Notes under the pieces: generated by a model
Told to the model about the DNA's origin: nothing
Databases searched by the model: none
The model's input: the letters and a program-made list of their open reading frames with translations, nothing else
NCBI RefSeq assembly: GCF_001591045.1
Contig: NZ_BCUA01000015.1
Location: forward strand, 1 to 63,527
Source: Sphingopyxis granuli NBRC 100800
GTDB taxonomy: Bacteria > Pseudomonadota > Alphaproteobacteria > Sphingomonadales > Sphingomonadaceae
Direction: 5' to 3'
Length of the DNA: 63,527 nucleotides
In this document: in pieces, positions 15,315 to 24,847 of the stretch
Layout of the letters: every line of letters starts with the position of its first letter
Numbering within the stretch: the stretch's first letter is position 1
Translations under genes and position numbers: made by a program

Positions 15315-16382
15315 ATGACGGGGGGAAGCGACAGATCCGATCCCATGGCGTCGCGAACGAGCCTCGCCGATCTGTCGCCGGCCTATTTCGGACTGGTCAT
15401 GGCCACCGGCATCGTCTCTCTCGCGGCCTCGATGATGGCGCATCCGAACATCGCCCGCGCGCTGTTCTATCTCAATATCGTGCAATATGCCGTGCTGTGC
15501 CTGCTGTATGCGGCGCGGGCGTGGCGCTATCCGCGCCGGTTCTTCGGCGATATGGTCGAACATCTGACCGGGCCGGGCTATTTCACGGCGGTCGCCGGCA
15601 CCTGCATTCTGGCGAGCCAGTTCCTCATTCTCGACGGCAATGTCGCGGCGGGCAAGGCGCTGTGGCTGTTCGCCGCCATCCTCTGGCTTTGCCTGACCTA
15701 CACGATCTTCACCGCCCTGACGGTGCGGCACAACAAGCCGACGCTCGACAAGGGGATCAGCGGAAGCTGGCTTCTGGCGGTGGTGGCGACGCAGGCGATC
15801 TCCGTTTCCAGCGCGCTGCTCGCCGCGCGCATCGGCCAGCCCTACCGGCTCGAGTTCAACCTGCTGGCGCTGTCGATGTGGCTGTGGGGCGGCATGCTCT
15901 ATATCTGGATGATGTCGCTGATCTTCTATCGCTATGTCTTCTTTCATTTTTCGCCGGGCGACCTCGCGCCGCCCTATTGGATCAACATGGGCGCGATGGC
16001 GATCTCGACGCTGGCCGGCTCGCTGCTCATCCTGAACGCGCCCCACGCGCCGTTTCTGACATCGCTGCTGCCGTTCCTGAAGGGGTTCACGGTGTTCTAC
16101 TGGGCGACGGGAACCTGGTGGATCCCGATGCTGGTCCTGCTCAGCATCTGGCGCCACGGTTACGAGCGTTTCCCGCTGCGCTACGACCCGCTTTACTGGG
16201 GCGCGGTGTTTCCGCTCGGCATGTACGCGGCCAGCACATGGCAGATGAACCGCGCAATGGAGCTCGATTTCCTGTTCGCGCTGCCCCGCGCCTTCTTCTG
16301 GATCGCCCTGACCGCGTGGACGATCACATTCTACGGCATGCTGCGCGCGCTGATACGCGGGGCGCGGCCGAGCCGGGGCTGA
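15315..16382 (+). CDS. TDT/TehA (SLAC1-like) family permease
   Basis: 355 residues with about ten predicted membrane helices starting AYFGLVMATGIVSLAASMMA, characteristic of the tellurite-resistance/dicarboxylate transporter (TDT) family that includes TehA and plant SLAC1 anion channels. Helices continue through WMMSLIFYRYVFFHF and FWIALTAWTITFYGMLRAL. The substrate could be C4-dicarboxylates, sulfite or other anions; sequence alone does not decide. GAGGGGGAAGGGG lies directly before the ATG. Followed at once by a tRNA gene on the opposite strand. Confidence 0.82.
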   Translation: MTGGSDRSDPMASRTSLADLSPAYFGLVMATGIVSLAASMMAHPNIARALFYLNIVQYAVLCLLYAARAWRYPRRFFGDMVEHLTGPGYFTAVAGTCILASQFLILDGNVAAGKALWLFAAILWLCLTYTIFTALTVRHNKPTLDKGISGSWLLAVVATQAISVSSALLAARIGQPYRLEFNLLALSMWLWGGMLYIWMMSLIFYRYVFFHFSPGDLAPPYWINMGAMAISTLAGSLLILNAPHAPFLTSLLPFLKGFTVFYWATGTWWIPMLVLLSIWRHGYERFPLRYDPLYWGAVFPLGMYAASTWQMNRAMELDFLFALPRAFFWIALTAWTITFYGMLRALIRGARPSRG

Positions 16383-16405
16383 TCCTTCCGAGCGGGGTGC
16401 CATAT

Positions 16406-16495
16406 TGGCGGACAGGGTGGGATTCGAACCCACGGTGAGCTTGCACCCACGGCGGTTTTCAAGACCGCTGCCTTAAACCACTCGGCCACCTGTCC
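16406..16495 (-). tRNA. tRNA-Ser (anticodon TGA)
   Basis: 90-nt tRNA with CCA encoded. The acceptor stem GGACAGG pairs with CCTGTCC, the anticodon loop is CTTGAAA with TGA, the T-arm carries GGTTCGAATCC, and the long variable arm is typical of serine tRNAs. Confidence 0.95.
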
Positions 16496-16636
16496 TTTGC
16501 GGACGCCATAGCGTGCGGATGACGCGCGGCAAGCGAAACATCCCGCCACGGCCCGGCGCGGCTTTGACTCGGGTCGTCGCAGCATCGCGCGTTCAAGGCT
16601 GGTGCATCGGCGTCATTCCTTGCCTATGGGTAAGCG

Positions 16637-17704
16637 ATGACACGCAGCAAGCAATTCGGATTCGGGCGCCTTTTCCGTTCTTCGGCCACGATATTGTCGG
16701 CTTGGCTGCTGGCCGCTTCGGCGCCGGTGCAGGCCCAGGCGAGCGGCGACGCGGGGTTCGATACCTATGTCCAGTCGCTGTGGCCCAAGGCGCAGGCGCG
16801 CGGCGTATCGCGAACGACCTTCGACAGCGTGACGGCGGGGCTGCGCTACAATGCGCGGGTGGTGGCGCTCGACCGCGACAATCTGGGCAGTCCGCCGACG
16901 CCCGATACGCCGATTCCGGCCTTCGCACCGTACAAGGCCAAGCATGTCGACGCCGCGCGGATCAACGGCGGGCGGCGCGTCCACGACCGGCTGCTGCCGC
17001 TGCTGTCGCGCATCGAGCAGCGCACGGGTGTTCCGACGAGCATCATGATCGCGATCTTCGGCCACGAAACCGCCTATGGCGCGGTGACGGGCAATTTCGA
17101 CCTGCCCGAAGCGCTCGCGACGCTCGCCTATGAGGGGCGGCGGCGCAGCCTGTTCGAGCCCGAGTTCCTCGCGACGCTGGAAATGGTCGAGAAGGGCGTG
17201 CCGCGCAGCGTGCTGAAAGGAAGCTGGGCCGGCGCCTTCGGCTATCCGCAATTCCTGCCGTCGGTCTATCTGCAGGTCGCCGAGGACGGCGATGGCGACG
17301 GCGTCGCGCGCATCTGGTCGAGCGAAGCCGACGCGGTCGAATCGATCGGCGCCTATCTGCGCCGCGCCGGCTGGCGGCAGGGCGAGCCGTGGGGCGTCGC
17401 GGTGCGCGTTCCGGACGGCTTCGACCGCGTCCGCTTCGCGACGCGCCTCCAGCCGACGCGCTGTCCGCGAGTGTTCGCGCGCTACAGCCGCTGGCGCAGC
17501 ATGGCCGAATGGCGCGCCGACGGGTTCCAGCCGATCGGCGGCCGCTGGCCCGACGGCGCGATCCAGGCGACGCTGCTCGAGCCCGACGGCCCGGGCAAGA
17601 CCGCCTATTTGCTGACCGGCAATTATCGTGCGATACTCGACTATAATTGCTCCAACTTTTATGCGCTGTCTGTGGGGTTGCTGGCCGATGAGATCGATCG
17701 TTAG
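16637..17704 (+). CDS. Lytic murein transglycosylase, MltB-like
   Basis: 355 residues with an N-terminal signal peptide (to about VQAQA, residue 34). The SLT/MltB-type catalytic domain shows IAIFGHETAYGAVTGNFD, where the Glu of GHETAYG is the predicted catalytic acid, and AGAFGYPQFLPSVY, the MltB substrate motif. It cleaves the MurNAc-GlcNAc bond to give anhydromuropeptides in the periplasm. The downstream gene starts inside its 3' end (17 nt overlap) and encodes RlpA, another septal peptidoglycan protein, so the two are probably coregulated. Confidence 0.9.
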   Translation: MTRSKQFGFGRLFRSSATILSAWLLAASAPVQAQASGDAGFDTYVQSLWPKAQARGVSRTTFDSVTAGLRYNARVVALDRDNLGSPPTPDTPIPAFAPYKAKHVDAARINGGRRVHDRLLPLLSRIEQRTGVPTSIMIAIFGHETAYGAVTGNFDLPEALATLAYEGRRRSLFEPEFLATLEMVEKGVPRSVLKGSWAGAFGYPQFLPSVYLQVAEDGDGDGVARIWSSEADAVESIGAYLRRAGWRQGEPWGVAVRVPDGFDRVRFATRLQPTRCPRVFARYSRWRSMAEWRADGFQPIGGRWPDGAIQATLLEPDGPGKTAYLLTGNYRAILDYNCSNFYALSVGLLADEIDR

Positions 17705-18632
17705 GGGCGGGGTACTGGCCGGAGCGGCGTTGCTGCTGTCGGCCTGTGGAGGTTTCGGCGGCGCGCGCGGCGGGTCCGCTCCGGTGCCCGCGACCGCCGA
17801 CGGCCCGGCGATGCTGGGCGAACCCTATGCGATCGGCGGCGTCACCTACACCCCCGCCGATATCCCCGATTATGACGAGGTCGGCTACGCGGGCCTGTAT
17901 GGCGATGAACGCGCCGGAAACCCCACCGCGAACGGCGAGACCTTCGAGCCCGCCGCGATCAGCGCGGCGCACAAGACGCTGCCGCTGCCGAGCTATGTCG
18001 AGGTCACCGCGCTCGATACCGGACGCACGATCCTGGTGCGCGTCAACGATCGCGGGCCGATGGCGAACGACCGGCTGATCGACCTGTCGCGCGGCGCGGC
18101 GCAGCAGCTCGGCCTGACCGACGGCGTGGCGGCGGTGCGCGTGCGGCGCACCAATCCGCCCGCCGCCGAAAGGGCGCAGCTTCGCGCGGGCCGGGCGGTG
18201 CCCGAGCGGCTGGCCACTCCCGATTCGCTGCTCGCCATCCTGCGCACCAAGCTGAAGGAGGTGCCGAAACCCAAGCCCGCCATAGTCGCGGCGCCGCAGC
18301 CGGCCGCCCCGATCGCGTCGGGCCACGCGAAGCCGGGCGACGACCGCTTCATCGTCGAGGGGCCCGCTGCAACGCCCGCGCCCAAGGCACCGGAAAAGCC
18401 CGCGGCGGCGCCGGCAGCGACCGGCGGCGGCTATGTCGTGCAGGTCGCGGCGTTCAGCACCGAAGCGCGCGCCGCCGCCGCGGCGAAGACTGTCGGCGGC
18501 ACGGTAAGCCGGGCCGGCAAACTGTGGCGCGTGCGGATCGGCCCCTTCGCCAGCGACGGCGAGGCGCAGGGCGCGCTGGGCAAGGCGAAGGCCAAGGGGT
18601 TCCGCGACGCCGTCGTTATACGCGACCGCTGA
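17688..18632 (+). CDS. rlpA: RlpA septal ring lytic transglycosylase family lipoprotein
   Basis: 314 residues from the ATG at 17688, which lies in the 3' end of the preceding gene. The lipobox LLLSACGG (Cys about residue 21) marks a lipoprotein. A double-psi beta-barrel RlpA domain follows (YGDERAGNPTANGETFEP ... VRVNDRGPMANDRLIDLSRGAA), then an Ala/Pro-rich linker, then a C-terminal SPOR domain (YVVQVAAFSTEARAAAAAKT ... WRVRIGPF) that binds denuded septal glycan. RlpA acts on or marks division-site peptidoglycan. Next to DacA and a lytic transglycosylase. Confidence 0.93.
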   Translation: MRSIVRGGVLAGAALLLSACGGFGGARGGSAPVPATADGPAMLGEPYAIGGVTYTPADIPDYDEVGYAGLYGDERAGNPTANGETFEPAAISAAHKTLPLPSYVEVTALDTGRTILVRVNDRGPMANDRLIDLSRGAAQQLGLTDGVAAVRVRRTNPPAAERAQLRAGRAVPERLATPDSLLAILRTKLKEVPKPKPAIVAAPQPAAPIASGHAKPGDDRFIVEGPAATPAPKAPEKPAAAPAATGGGYVVQVAAFSTEARAAAAAKTVGGTVSRAGKLWRVRIGPFASDGEAQGALGKAKAKGFRDAVVIRDR

Positions 18633-18642
18633 GGCGCCTCGC

Positions 18643-19869
18643 ATGATGTCGCAACGCTTCCCGATCGCCAAGGGCGGTGGCGCCGCGCTGGCCGCGACGC
18701 TGGCGCTGCTGCTGGCGCCGGCCGCGGCGCCCGCCGACGGCGGTCCGCCCGCGGCGCCGGTCAGCCGCCCGCTCTATGTGACGCAGGCGCCGATCGTGAT
18801 GCTGAAGGACATGGATTCGGGCGCCATCCTGTTCGAGCGCGGCGCCGACAAGCGCTTTGCGCCGGCGTCGATGGCCAAGGTGATGACCGCCTATGTCGTG
18901 CTCGACCTGATCGAGAGCGGCAAACTGTCGCGCGACGCCGTCTTCACCGTCAGCGAGGCGACGTGGCGGAAATGGAACGGCGGCAACGGCGGATCGACGA
19001 TGTTCCTGCGCGCGGGAGAGAAGGTTTCGGTCGACGAACTGCTGAAGGGGCTGATCACCGTTTCGGGCAATGACGCCGCGGCGGCGCTGGCGGTCGGCAT
19101 CGACGGCAGCGAGGGAGCTTTCGTCAAGCGAATGAATGTAGTGGCGGCCAGGATTGGCATGACGTCGAGCCGATTCGGAACCCCGAGCGGCTGGCCCGAC
19201 GGCGGTATCACCAAGGTCAGCGCGGCCGACCTGATCACGCTGGCCGACCGGCTGATCCGCGACCATCCCAAGGGCTATGCGCGCTATTTCGCGATCCCCA
19301 AACTCCAGCATGGCAAGGCGCCCGACGGCACGCCGATCGTCCAGCCGAACCGCAACCCGATCCTCGGACGCTTTGCCGGTGCCGACGGGCTCAAGACCGG
19401 ACACACGGCCGAGGCGGGCTATTGCTTTCTCGGCTCCGCGAAACGGGACGGCCGGCGGCTGATCATGGTCGTCGCCGGCATGACCAGCGAAAAAGCACGC
19501 CGCGACGAGGCCGAACGGCTGATGAACTGGGGCTTCGGCGCGTGGGAAGGGCGCGAGATCGCCTCCGCCGGCGCTGCCGTCGGCCGTCTCGCCGTCGAGC
19601 GGGGGAGAGCCCCGGCGGTCGCCGCCGAAGCGGCGATCCCGGTGCGCATGACGGTGCCCAGGGGCTATCAGGGCGGATTTCGCGCGACGATGCGCGCCAC
19701 GGCGCCGCTGACCGCGCCGGTCGCGCGCGGCGACCGGATCGCCGAGCTGGTCGTCGCGCCCGACGGCCTGCCGCCGCAAACCACCCCGCTGCTGGCCGCC
19801 GCCGACGTCGGCCGGGGCGGTTGGTGGGCGCGCATGCGCACCGGCCTCTATCGGCTGACCGGCTGGTGA
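18643..19869 (+). CDS. dacA: D-alanyl-D-alanine carboxypeptidase (PBP5/6 type)
   Basis: 408 residues. Signal peptide to about residue 33. All three penicillin-binding motifs are visible: SMAK (SxxK, nucleophile Ser, in FAPASMAKVMTAYV), SGN (in TVSGNDAAAALA) and KTG (GLKTGHTAEAG). A C-terminal PBP5-type domain ends in an amphipathic tail (WARMRTGLYRLTGW) likely to anchor to the inner membrane. It trims the terminal D-Ala of muropeptides. The stop overlaps the GTG start of the thymidylate kinase gene (GTGA). Confidence 0.95.
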   Translation: MMSQRFPIAKGGGAALAATLALLLAPAAAPADGGPPAAPVSRPLYVTQAPIVMLKDMDSGAILFERGADKRFAPASMAKVMTAYVVLDLIESGKLSRDAVFTVSEATWRKWNGGNGGSTMFLRAGEKVSVDELLKGLITVSGNDAAAALAVGIDGSEGAFVKRMNVVAARIGMTSSRFGTPSGWPDGGITKVSAADLITLADRLIRDHPKGYARYFAIPKLQHGKAPDGTPIVQPNRNPILGRFAGADGLKTGHTAEAGYCFLGSAKRDGRRLIMVVAGMTSEKARRDEAERLMNWGFGAWEGREIASAGAAVGRLAVERGRAPAVAAEAAIPVRMTVPRGYQGGFRATMRATAPLTAPVARGDRIAELVVAPDGLPPQTTPLLAAADVGRGGWWARMRTGLYRLTGW

Positions 19870-20492
19870 GCGGGCGCTTCGTCACGCTGGAGGGCGGGGA
19901 GGGGGTCGGCAAGTCGACCCAGATCTGCGCACTTGCCGCCGCGCTCGCCGCGCGGGGACTCGAGACGCTCGTCACGCGCGAGCCGGGGGGCAGCCCCGGC
20001 GCCGAGGCGATCCGCGCGCTGCTGATGGAGGGTGCCGACGACCGCTGGGACGCGCGCAGCGAGGCACTGCTGTTCGCCGCCGCGCGCGCCGACCATGTCG
20101 CGCGCACGATCCGCCCGGCGCTCGCGCGCGGGGCGTGGGTGCTGTGCGACCGCTTCGTCGATTCGTCGCGCGCCTATCAGGGCGGCGGCGGCGGGATCAC
20201 CGACGCCGATATCCTGATGCTCCACGGTTTCGGATCGCTGGGGCTATTGCCCGACCGGACCTTCCTGCTGACCGCGCGCGCCGAGGAGGTCAGGCGCCGC
20301 CTGGCGGTGCGCGATGCCGACGGCGCCGACCGCATGGGAAGCAAGCCGGACGATTATCAGGCGCGGCTCGTCCGCCGCTTCGCCGAAATGGCGGCCGCCG
20401 AGCCCGACCGCTGGCGCGTTATCGACGCCGAGGCACCAGCGGAGGCGGTCACCGCCGCGATCCTGGCCAGCCTTGCGGACTGGCTGCCGTGA
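19866..20492 (+). CDS. tmk: Thymidylate kinase
   Basis: 208 residues, usual length. The P-loop FVTLEGGEGVGKST is at the N-terminus, followed by the TREPGG motif (dTMP binding) and DRFVDSSRAYQG (DRx motif). It phosphorylates dTMP to dTDP for DNA synthesis in the cytoplasm. GTG start at 19866 overlaps the dacA stop by 4 nt; the downstream gene begins at its stop codon, giving a translationally coupled tmk-holB pair as in many bacteria. Confidence 0.95.
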   Translation: MSGRFVTLEGGEGVGKSTQICALAAALAARGLETLVTREPGGSPGAEAIRALLMEGADDRWDARSEALLFAAARADHVARTIRPALARGAWVLCDRFVDSSRAYQGGGGGITDADILMLHGFGSLGLLPDRTFLLTARAEEVRRRLAVRDADGADRMGSKPDDYQARLVRRFAEMAAAEPDRWRVIDAEAPAEAVTAAILASLADWLP

Positions 20493-21460
20493 TGATCGGG
20501 CATCAGGAGGCCGAGAAGGCCATCATCGACGCGTGGAGCGCCGGGTGCCTGCATCATGCGTGGCTGCTCGCCGGGCCGCAGGGCATCGGCAAGGCGGCCT
20601 TCGCGTCGCGCGTCGCGCGCTTCCTTGCCACCCACGATGCCGGTGGAGAGGGTGGGGCGATCGCGCTCGACGACCCCGGCGACGGCGCGGCGGGGCGGCT
20701 GGTCGAGGCGGGCAATCATCCCGAGATCGTCCGGCTGGAACGCCAGCCCAAGGAGAAGGGCAAGGAGCTCGCGCGCAACATCACCATCGATCAGGTGCGC
20801 ACGATGATCCGGCGCCTGTATCTGTCGCTGTCGCTCGGCCACTGGCGCGTGGTGATCATCGACGCGGTCGACGATCTCGAGACCGACGGCGCCAATGCGC
20901 TGCTCAAGACGTTGGAAGAGCCGCCGGCGCGGACGGTGTTTCTGCTGGTCAGCCATTCACCGGGCCGCTTGCTGCCGACGATCCGGTCGCGGTGCCGGAC
21001 CCTGCGTTTTCAACCGCTTGACCCTGACGTCATGACGGCGTGGCTGCACGAATTGCGCCCGATGCTCGACCGCGCAGAGGCGCGCGCGATCGTCGCGGCG
21101 TCGGGCGGGGTGCCGGGCAAGGCGCTGGCGCTGATCGACAGCGACGTCGCCGCGATGGAGAAGAAGCTGCTCGCGATCGCGGCGGGCGGCGATCCCGACA
21201 ACCGGCTGCGCGAGGCGCTGGCGCGCGAGGTCGGGGGGGCGAGCAATCGGGCGCGGCTGGAACTGGTGATCGACATCGTACCGGGTCTGCTCGCGCGGCT
21301 CGCCCGCGAACGCCCGGTGAGCGAGATCGCGCCGGTGCTCGCCGGTTGGGACCGCGTGCAGCGCACCGTCCGCGACGCGGTGCGCGGATCCTACGACGGG
21401 GCGATGGTCGGGTTCGAGATCGGCAATTGCCTGGCGGAACTGGCGCCGCGCGAGGGGTGA
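20492..21460 (+). CDS. holB: DNA polymerase III subunit delta'
   Basis: 322 residues from the ATG at 20492 (an in-frame GTG sits one codon upstream). AAA+ clamp-loader subunit: LLAGPQGIGKAAFASRVARFL is the modified P-loop, DDLETDGANALLKTLEEPP the central motif, and PTIRSRCRTLRF the SRC motif. Delta' contributes to the clamp loader with delta and tau/gamma. The C-terminal collar domain is present. It overlaps the tmk stop by one base, matching the conserved tmk-holB-metG-tatD order of alphaproteobacteria. Confidence 0.93.
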   Translation: MIGHQEAEKAIIDAWSAGCLHHAWLLAGPQGIGKAAFASRVARFLATHDAGGEGGAIALDDPGDGAAGRLVEAGNHPEIVRLERQPKEKGKELARNITIDQVRTMIRRLYLSLSLGHWRVVIIDAVDDLETDGANALLKTLEEPPARTVFLLVSHSPGRLLPTIRSRCRTLRFQPLDPDVMTAWLHELRPMLDRAEARAIVAASGGVPGKALALIDSDVAAMEKKLLAIAAGGDPDNRLREALAREVGGASNRARLELVIDIVPGLLARLARERPVSEIAPVLAGWDRVQRTVRDAVRGSYDGAMVGFEIGNCLAELAPREG

Positions 21461-21500
21461 GGGGCCGGATTTGGATGCTGTCCGGCTAGAAACCGTTCCG

Positions 21501-21563
21501 CGGCGAAAGCCGGGGTCCACGCGGGACAGCGCTATACCATCTGGACCCCGACTTTCGTCGGGG
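21501..21563. repeat. Palindromic repeat in holB-metG gap
   Basis: Arms 21501-21519 and 21542-21560 are complementary over 19 nt with two mismatches, and 21546-21563 itself folds as a perfect 7-bp hairpin with a TTTC loop. The sequence is of the same GC-rich '...GGGGTCC' class as the hairpins at 54418 and 54618. Confidence 0.7.
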
Positions 21564-21718
21564 AACGAACCTTAGGGTCAGGACCCTAATTTGCCTGAAG
21601 ACAGATATGCCGGTTTGTTTCAGCACGACGATGATGAAAGGAGAGCTATCGATCCGCTTCCAGCCTTTGTGAAGGCCCGGCCCTTTCCCAACGGCGCCGC
21701 AGCCGCTAAGGCGCGCGC

Positions 21719-23293
21719 ATGTCCGCAGAGAAAATCCCCTTCTACATCACCACCGCGATCAGCTATCCCAACGGTCGCCCGCATATCGGCCATGCCTATG
21801 AGGCGATCGCGACCGACGTCATGGCGCGGTTCCAGCGCGCACAGGGGCGCGACGTGCGGATGGTCACCGGCACCGACGAGCATGGGCTGAAGATGTTCCA
21901 GACGGCGCGCGATCAGGGCCGCGCGACGATCGATCTCGCCGATGAAATGTCCGGTTATTTCCGCGAGATGTACGCCAAACTGAATATCGGCTACGATCAT
22001 TTCATGCGCACGTCGGACCCTGCGCACCACCGGGCGTCGCAAGCGATTTGGCGCGCGATGGAGGCGAACGGCGACCTTTATCTCGACCGCTACGAGGGCT
22101 GGTATTCGGTTCGCGACGAGGCCTTCTACGACGAGGATGAACTGACCGAAGGGGAAGGGGGCGTCCGCCTTTCGCCGCAGGGCACGCCGGTCGAGTGGAC
22201 GGTCGAGGAAAGCTGGTTCTTCCGCCTGTCGGCCTATCAGGACCGGCTGCTCGCGCTGTATCGCGATCATCCCGATTTCATCCGTCCCGAAAGCCGGCGC
22301 AACGAGGTGCTGCGCTTCGTCGAGGGTGGGCTCAAGGATCTGTCGATCTCGCGCACCAGCTTCGACTGGGGGGTGCCGGTGCCGGATTCGCCGGGGCACG
22401 TCATGTATGTGTGGGTCGACGCGCTGACGACCTATCTGTCGGGGATCGGCTATCCCGACCGCGACGGCGAATTCGATCGCTTCTGGCCCGCCGACATTCA
22501 CATGATCGGCAAGGATATCGTGCGTTTTCATACGGTTTACTGGCCGGCTTTCCTGATGAGCGCCGGTCTGCCGCTGCCGAAGCAGGTGTTCGGGCACGGC
22601 TTTCTGCTCAATCGCGGCGAGAAGATGTCGAAATCGCTCGGCAATGTCGTCGATCCGATGGACCTCGCCGAACGCTTCGGGGTCGATACGCTGCGCTATT
22701 ATCTGCTGCGCGAGGTGAGCTTCGGCCACGACGGCAGCTATTCGGCCGAGGCGATCGTGCGCACCGCCAATGCCGACCTGGCGAACAGCTTCGGTAATCT
22801 GGCGCAACGCAGCTTGTCGATGATTTTCAAGAATCTGGACGGCGACGTTTCGTCGGATTATCAGGAGGCGCCCGAGGATGCGGCGCTGCTGGCCGACGTG
22901 CTGGCGATGGCGCGCGACCGGCTGCCGCGTGCGTTCGGCGATCTCGCTTTCTCGGTGGGCATCGAGGACTGGCTGCGCGCGGTCTTCGCGTGCAATCAAT
23001 ATGTCGACACGCAGGCGCCGTGGGCGCTGCGCAAGACCGATCCCGAGCGGATGCGCGCGGTGCTGATGACGCTGTTCCAGGCGGTGCGCGCGCTGGCGAT
23101 CGCGATCCGTCCCGTGGTGCCTGCCTCGGCCGACCGGCTGCTCGACCAGATGGGCGTCGCCGCGCGCGACAGCGCGGCGCTCGCCGACGACGGCTGGTTC
23201 GCGGCGCTGGCGGCGAGCGGCTTCGCGGTCGGCCAGCCGGTGCCGATCTTCCCGCGCCTCGACCTGCCCGACGGGGAGGAGGCGGCCGCCTGA
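21719..23293 (+). CDS. metG: Methionyl-tRNA synthetase
   Basis: 524 residues. Class I synthetase signatures: the HIGH motif PHIGHAYEA near residue 21 and KMSKS in RGEKMSKSLGNV. Additional MetRS motifs are YVWVDALTTYLSG and GKDIVRFHTVYWPAF. The short length and absence of a C-terminal tRNA-binding extension match the alphaproteobacterial MetG type. It charges initiator and elongator tRNA-Met. The stop overlaps the next start by one base. Confidence 0.96.
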   Translation: MSAEKIPFYITTAISYPNGRPHIGHAYEAIATDVMARFQRAQGRDVRMVTGTDEHGLKMFQTARDQGRATIDLADEMSGYFREMYAKLNIGYDHFMRTSDPAHHRASQAIWRAMEANGDLYLDRYEGWYSVRDEAFYDEDELTEGEGGVRLSPQGTPVEWTVEESWFFRLSAYQDRLLALYRDHPDFIRPESRRNEVLRFVEGGLKDLSISRTSFDWGVPVPDSPGHVMYVWVDALTTYLSGIGYPDRDGEFDRFWPADIHMIGKDIVRFHTVYWPAFLMSAGLPLPKQVFGHGFLLNRGEKMSKSLGNVVDPMDLAERFGVDTLRYYLLREVSFGHDGSYSAEAIVRTANADLANSFGNLAQRSLSMIFKNLDGDVSSDYQEAPEDAALLADVLAMARDRLPRAFGDLAFSVGIEDWLRAVFACNQYVDTQAPWALRKTDPERMRAVLMTLFQAVRALAIAIRPVVPASADRLLDQMGVAARDSAALADDGWFAALAASGFAVGQPVPIFPRLDLPDGEEAAA

Positions 23294-24069
23294 TGCTCGT
23301 CGATTCGCATTGCCACCTCAATTACAAGGGACTTGCCGAACGGCAGGGCGAGGCGCTTGCCCGCGCGCGCGCGGGCGGCGTGACCGCGATGCTCAACATC
23401 GCGACGCGCGAGAGCGAATGGGACGCGGTGCTCGCGGTGGCCGAGGCGAACGCCGACGTCTGGGCGAGCGTCGGAATCCATCCGCACGATGCCGACGGCC
23501 ATCCCGACGTCGACACCGCGAAGCTGGTCAAGCGCGCCGCGCATCCGCGCGTGATCGGCATCGGCGAGACGGGGCTCGACTATTATTACGACAAGAGCGA
23601 CCGGGGGCGGCAGCGCGACAGTTTCCGCCGGCATATCCATGCCGCGCAGCAGAGCGGGCTGCCGATCATCGTCCATACGCGCGAGGCCGAGGCCGACACG
23701 CTGGCGCTGCTGGGCGAGGAGATGGGCAGGGCGCCCTATGCCGGCGTGATCCACTGCTTCACCGCGAGCGACGATTTTGCGCGCGGGGCGCTCGACCTCG
23801 GCCTCTATATCTCGATCTCGGGCATCGTGACCTTCCGCAACGCCGCCGACCTGCAGGCAACGGCGCGCTGGCTGCCGCAGGAGCGGCTGCTCGTCGAGAC
23901 TGACGCCCCCTTCCTCGCCCCGGTCCCGCACCGCGGCAAGCCCGGCGAACCCGCTTTCGTCGCCGACACGCTGGCCTTTCTCGCCGAACTGCGCGGCGAG
24001 GACCGCGACGCGCTCGCGGCCGCGACCAGCGAAAATTTCTATCGCCTTTTCAACAAGGCGCAGCCATGA
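23293..24069 (+). CDS. TatD family metal-dependent deoxyribonuclease
   Basis: 258 residues. TIM-barrel hydrolase signatures: DSHCHLN at the N-terminus (first metal HxH), VGIHPHDAD, IGETGLDYYY, IVHTREAEADT, HCFTASDDF and LVETDAPFLAP. TatD-type (YcfH-like) nucleases have 3'-5' exonuclease activity on DNA. It begins at the metG stop, part of the conserved metG-tatD-MBL unit. Confidence 0.92.
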   Translation: MLVDSHCHLNYKGLAERQGEALARARAGGVTAMLNIATRESEWDAVLAVAEANADVWASVGIHPHDADGHPDVDTAKLVKRAAHPRVIGIGETGLDYYYDKSDRGRQRDSFRRHIHAAQQSGLPIIVHTREAEADTLALLGEEMGRAPYAGVIHCFTASDDFARGALDLGLYISISGIVTFRNAADLQATARWLPQERLLVETDAPFLAPVPHRGKPGEPAFVADTLAFLAELRGEDRDALAAATSENFYRLFNKAQP

Positions 24070-24082
24070 CGTCGCACCGCAT

Positions 24083-24847
24083 ATGAAACTGCGGATTCTG
24101 GGTTGCGGAACGTCCTCGGGGGTACCGCGCATCGGCGGCGACTGGGGACGCTGCGACCCCGACAATGCGCGCAACTTGCGCAGCCGTGCCTCGATCCTCG
24201 TTTCGCTCGGTGGGTTCCGGCTGCTCGTCGACACCAGCCCCGACATGCGGCTCCAGCTGCTCGACGCGGGGGTGGGCGAGGTCGATGCGGTGATCTGGAC
24301 GCACGAACATGCTGACCATTGCCACGGGCTCGACGATCTGCGGCAGATCATGCATCTGCGCGGCTCGGCGGTGCCGGCCTATGCGCGCGGCAATGTGCTC
24401 GACATATTGAAATGGCGCTTCACCTATGCCTTTGCCGGCAACGCCGGCTATCCGGCGTCGGTCGATCCGATCGATCTGGCCGATCATCAGGCGATCGGGC
24501 CGATCGAAGTGTCGGCAATCGACATGCCGCACGGGCCAATCAAGGCGACCGGGCTCATCTTCAGCGACGGTGCGCACAGGATCGGCTACGCCACTGATTT
24601 TTCGAGATTTACCGACGATATGGTCGATTTCTTCCAGGGCGTCGACCTGTTCGTCATCGATGCGCTGCGCCGCTATCCGCACCCGACGCATCCGCATCTG
24701 GCGATGACGCTCGAAGGACTGAGCAAGGTCGGCGATCCGCGCGCGATCATCACGCACATGGACAACACCATGGATTATGACGAACTGGCGGACGAATTGC
24801 CGCCGGGCGTCGAACCGGGCTATGACGGGTTGGAGGTGCAGCTATGA
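24083..24847 (+). CDS. PhnP-like MBL-fold metallo-hydrolase
   Basis: 254 residues. Metallo-beta-lactamase fold of the PhnP subfamily: GCGTSSGVPRIG near the N-terminus, then IWTHEHADHCHGLDDLR with the HxHxDH zinc motif, IDMPHG, and ITHMDNTMDY near the end. PhnP enzymes are cyclic phosphodiesterases; in alphaproteobacteria this gene follows metG-tatD regardless of phosphonate pathways, so the physiological substrate is open. Overlaps the next small gene by ATGA. Confidence 0.88.
   Translation: MKLRILGCGTSSGVPRIGGDWGRCDPDNARNLRSRASILVSLGGFRLLVDTSPDMRLQLLDAGVGEVDAVIWTHEHADHCHGLDDLRQIMHLRGSAVPAYARGNVLDILKWRFTYAFAGNAGYPASVDPIDLADHQAIGPIEVSAIDMPHGPIKATGLIFSDGAHRIGYATDFSRFTDDMVDFFQGVDLFVIDALRRYPHPTHPHLAMTLEGLSKVGDPRAIITHMDNTMDYDELADELPPGVEPGYDGLEVQL

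Noticed and set aside
24083..24847. Role in phosphonate breakdown for the PhnP-like hydrolase
   Set aside because: No other phn genes are nearby; its position in the metG-tatD run is a general alphaproteobacterial arrangement.
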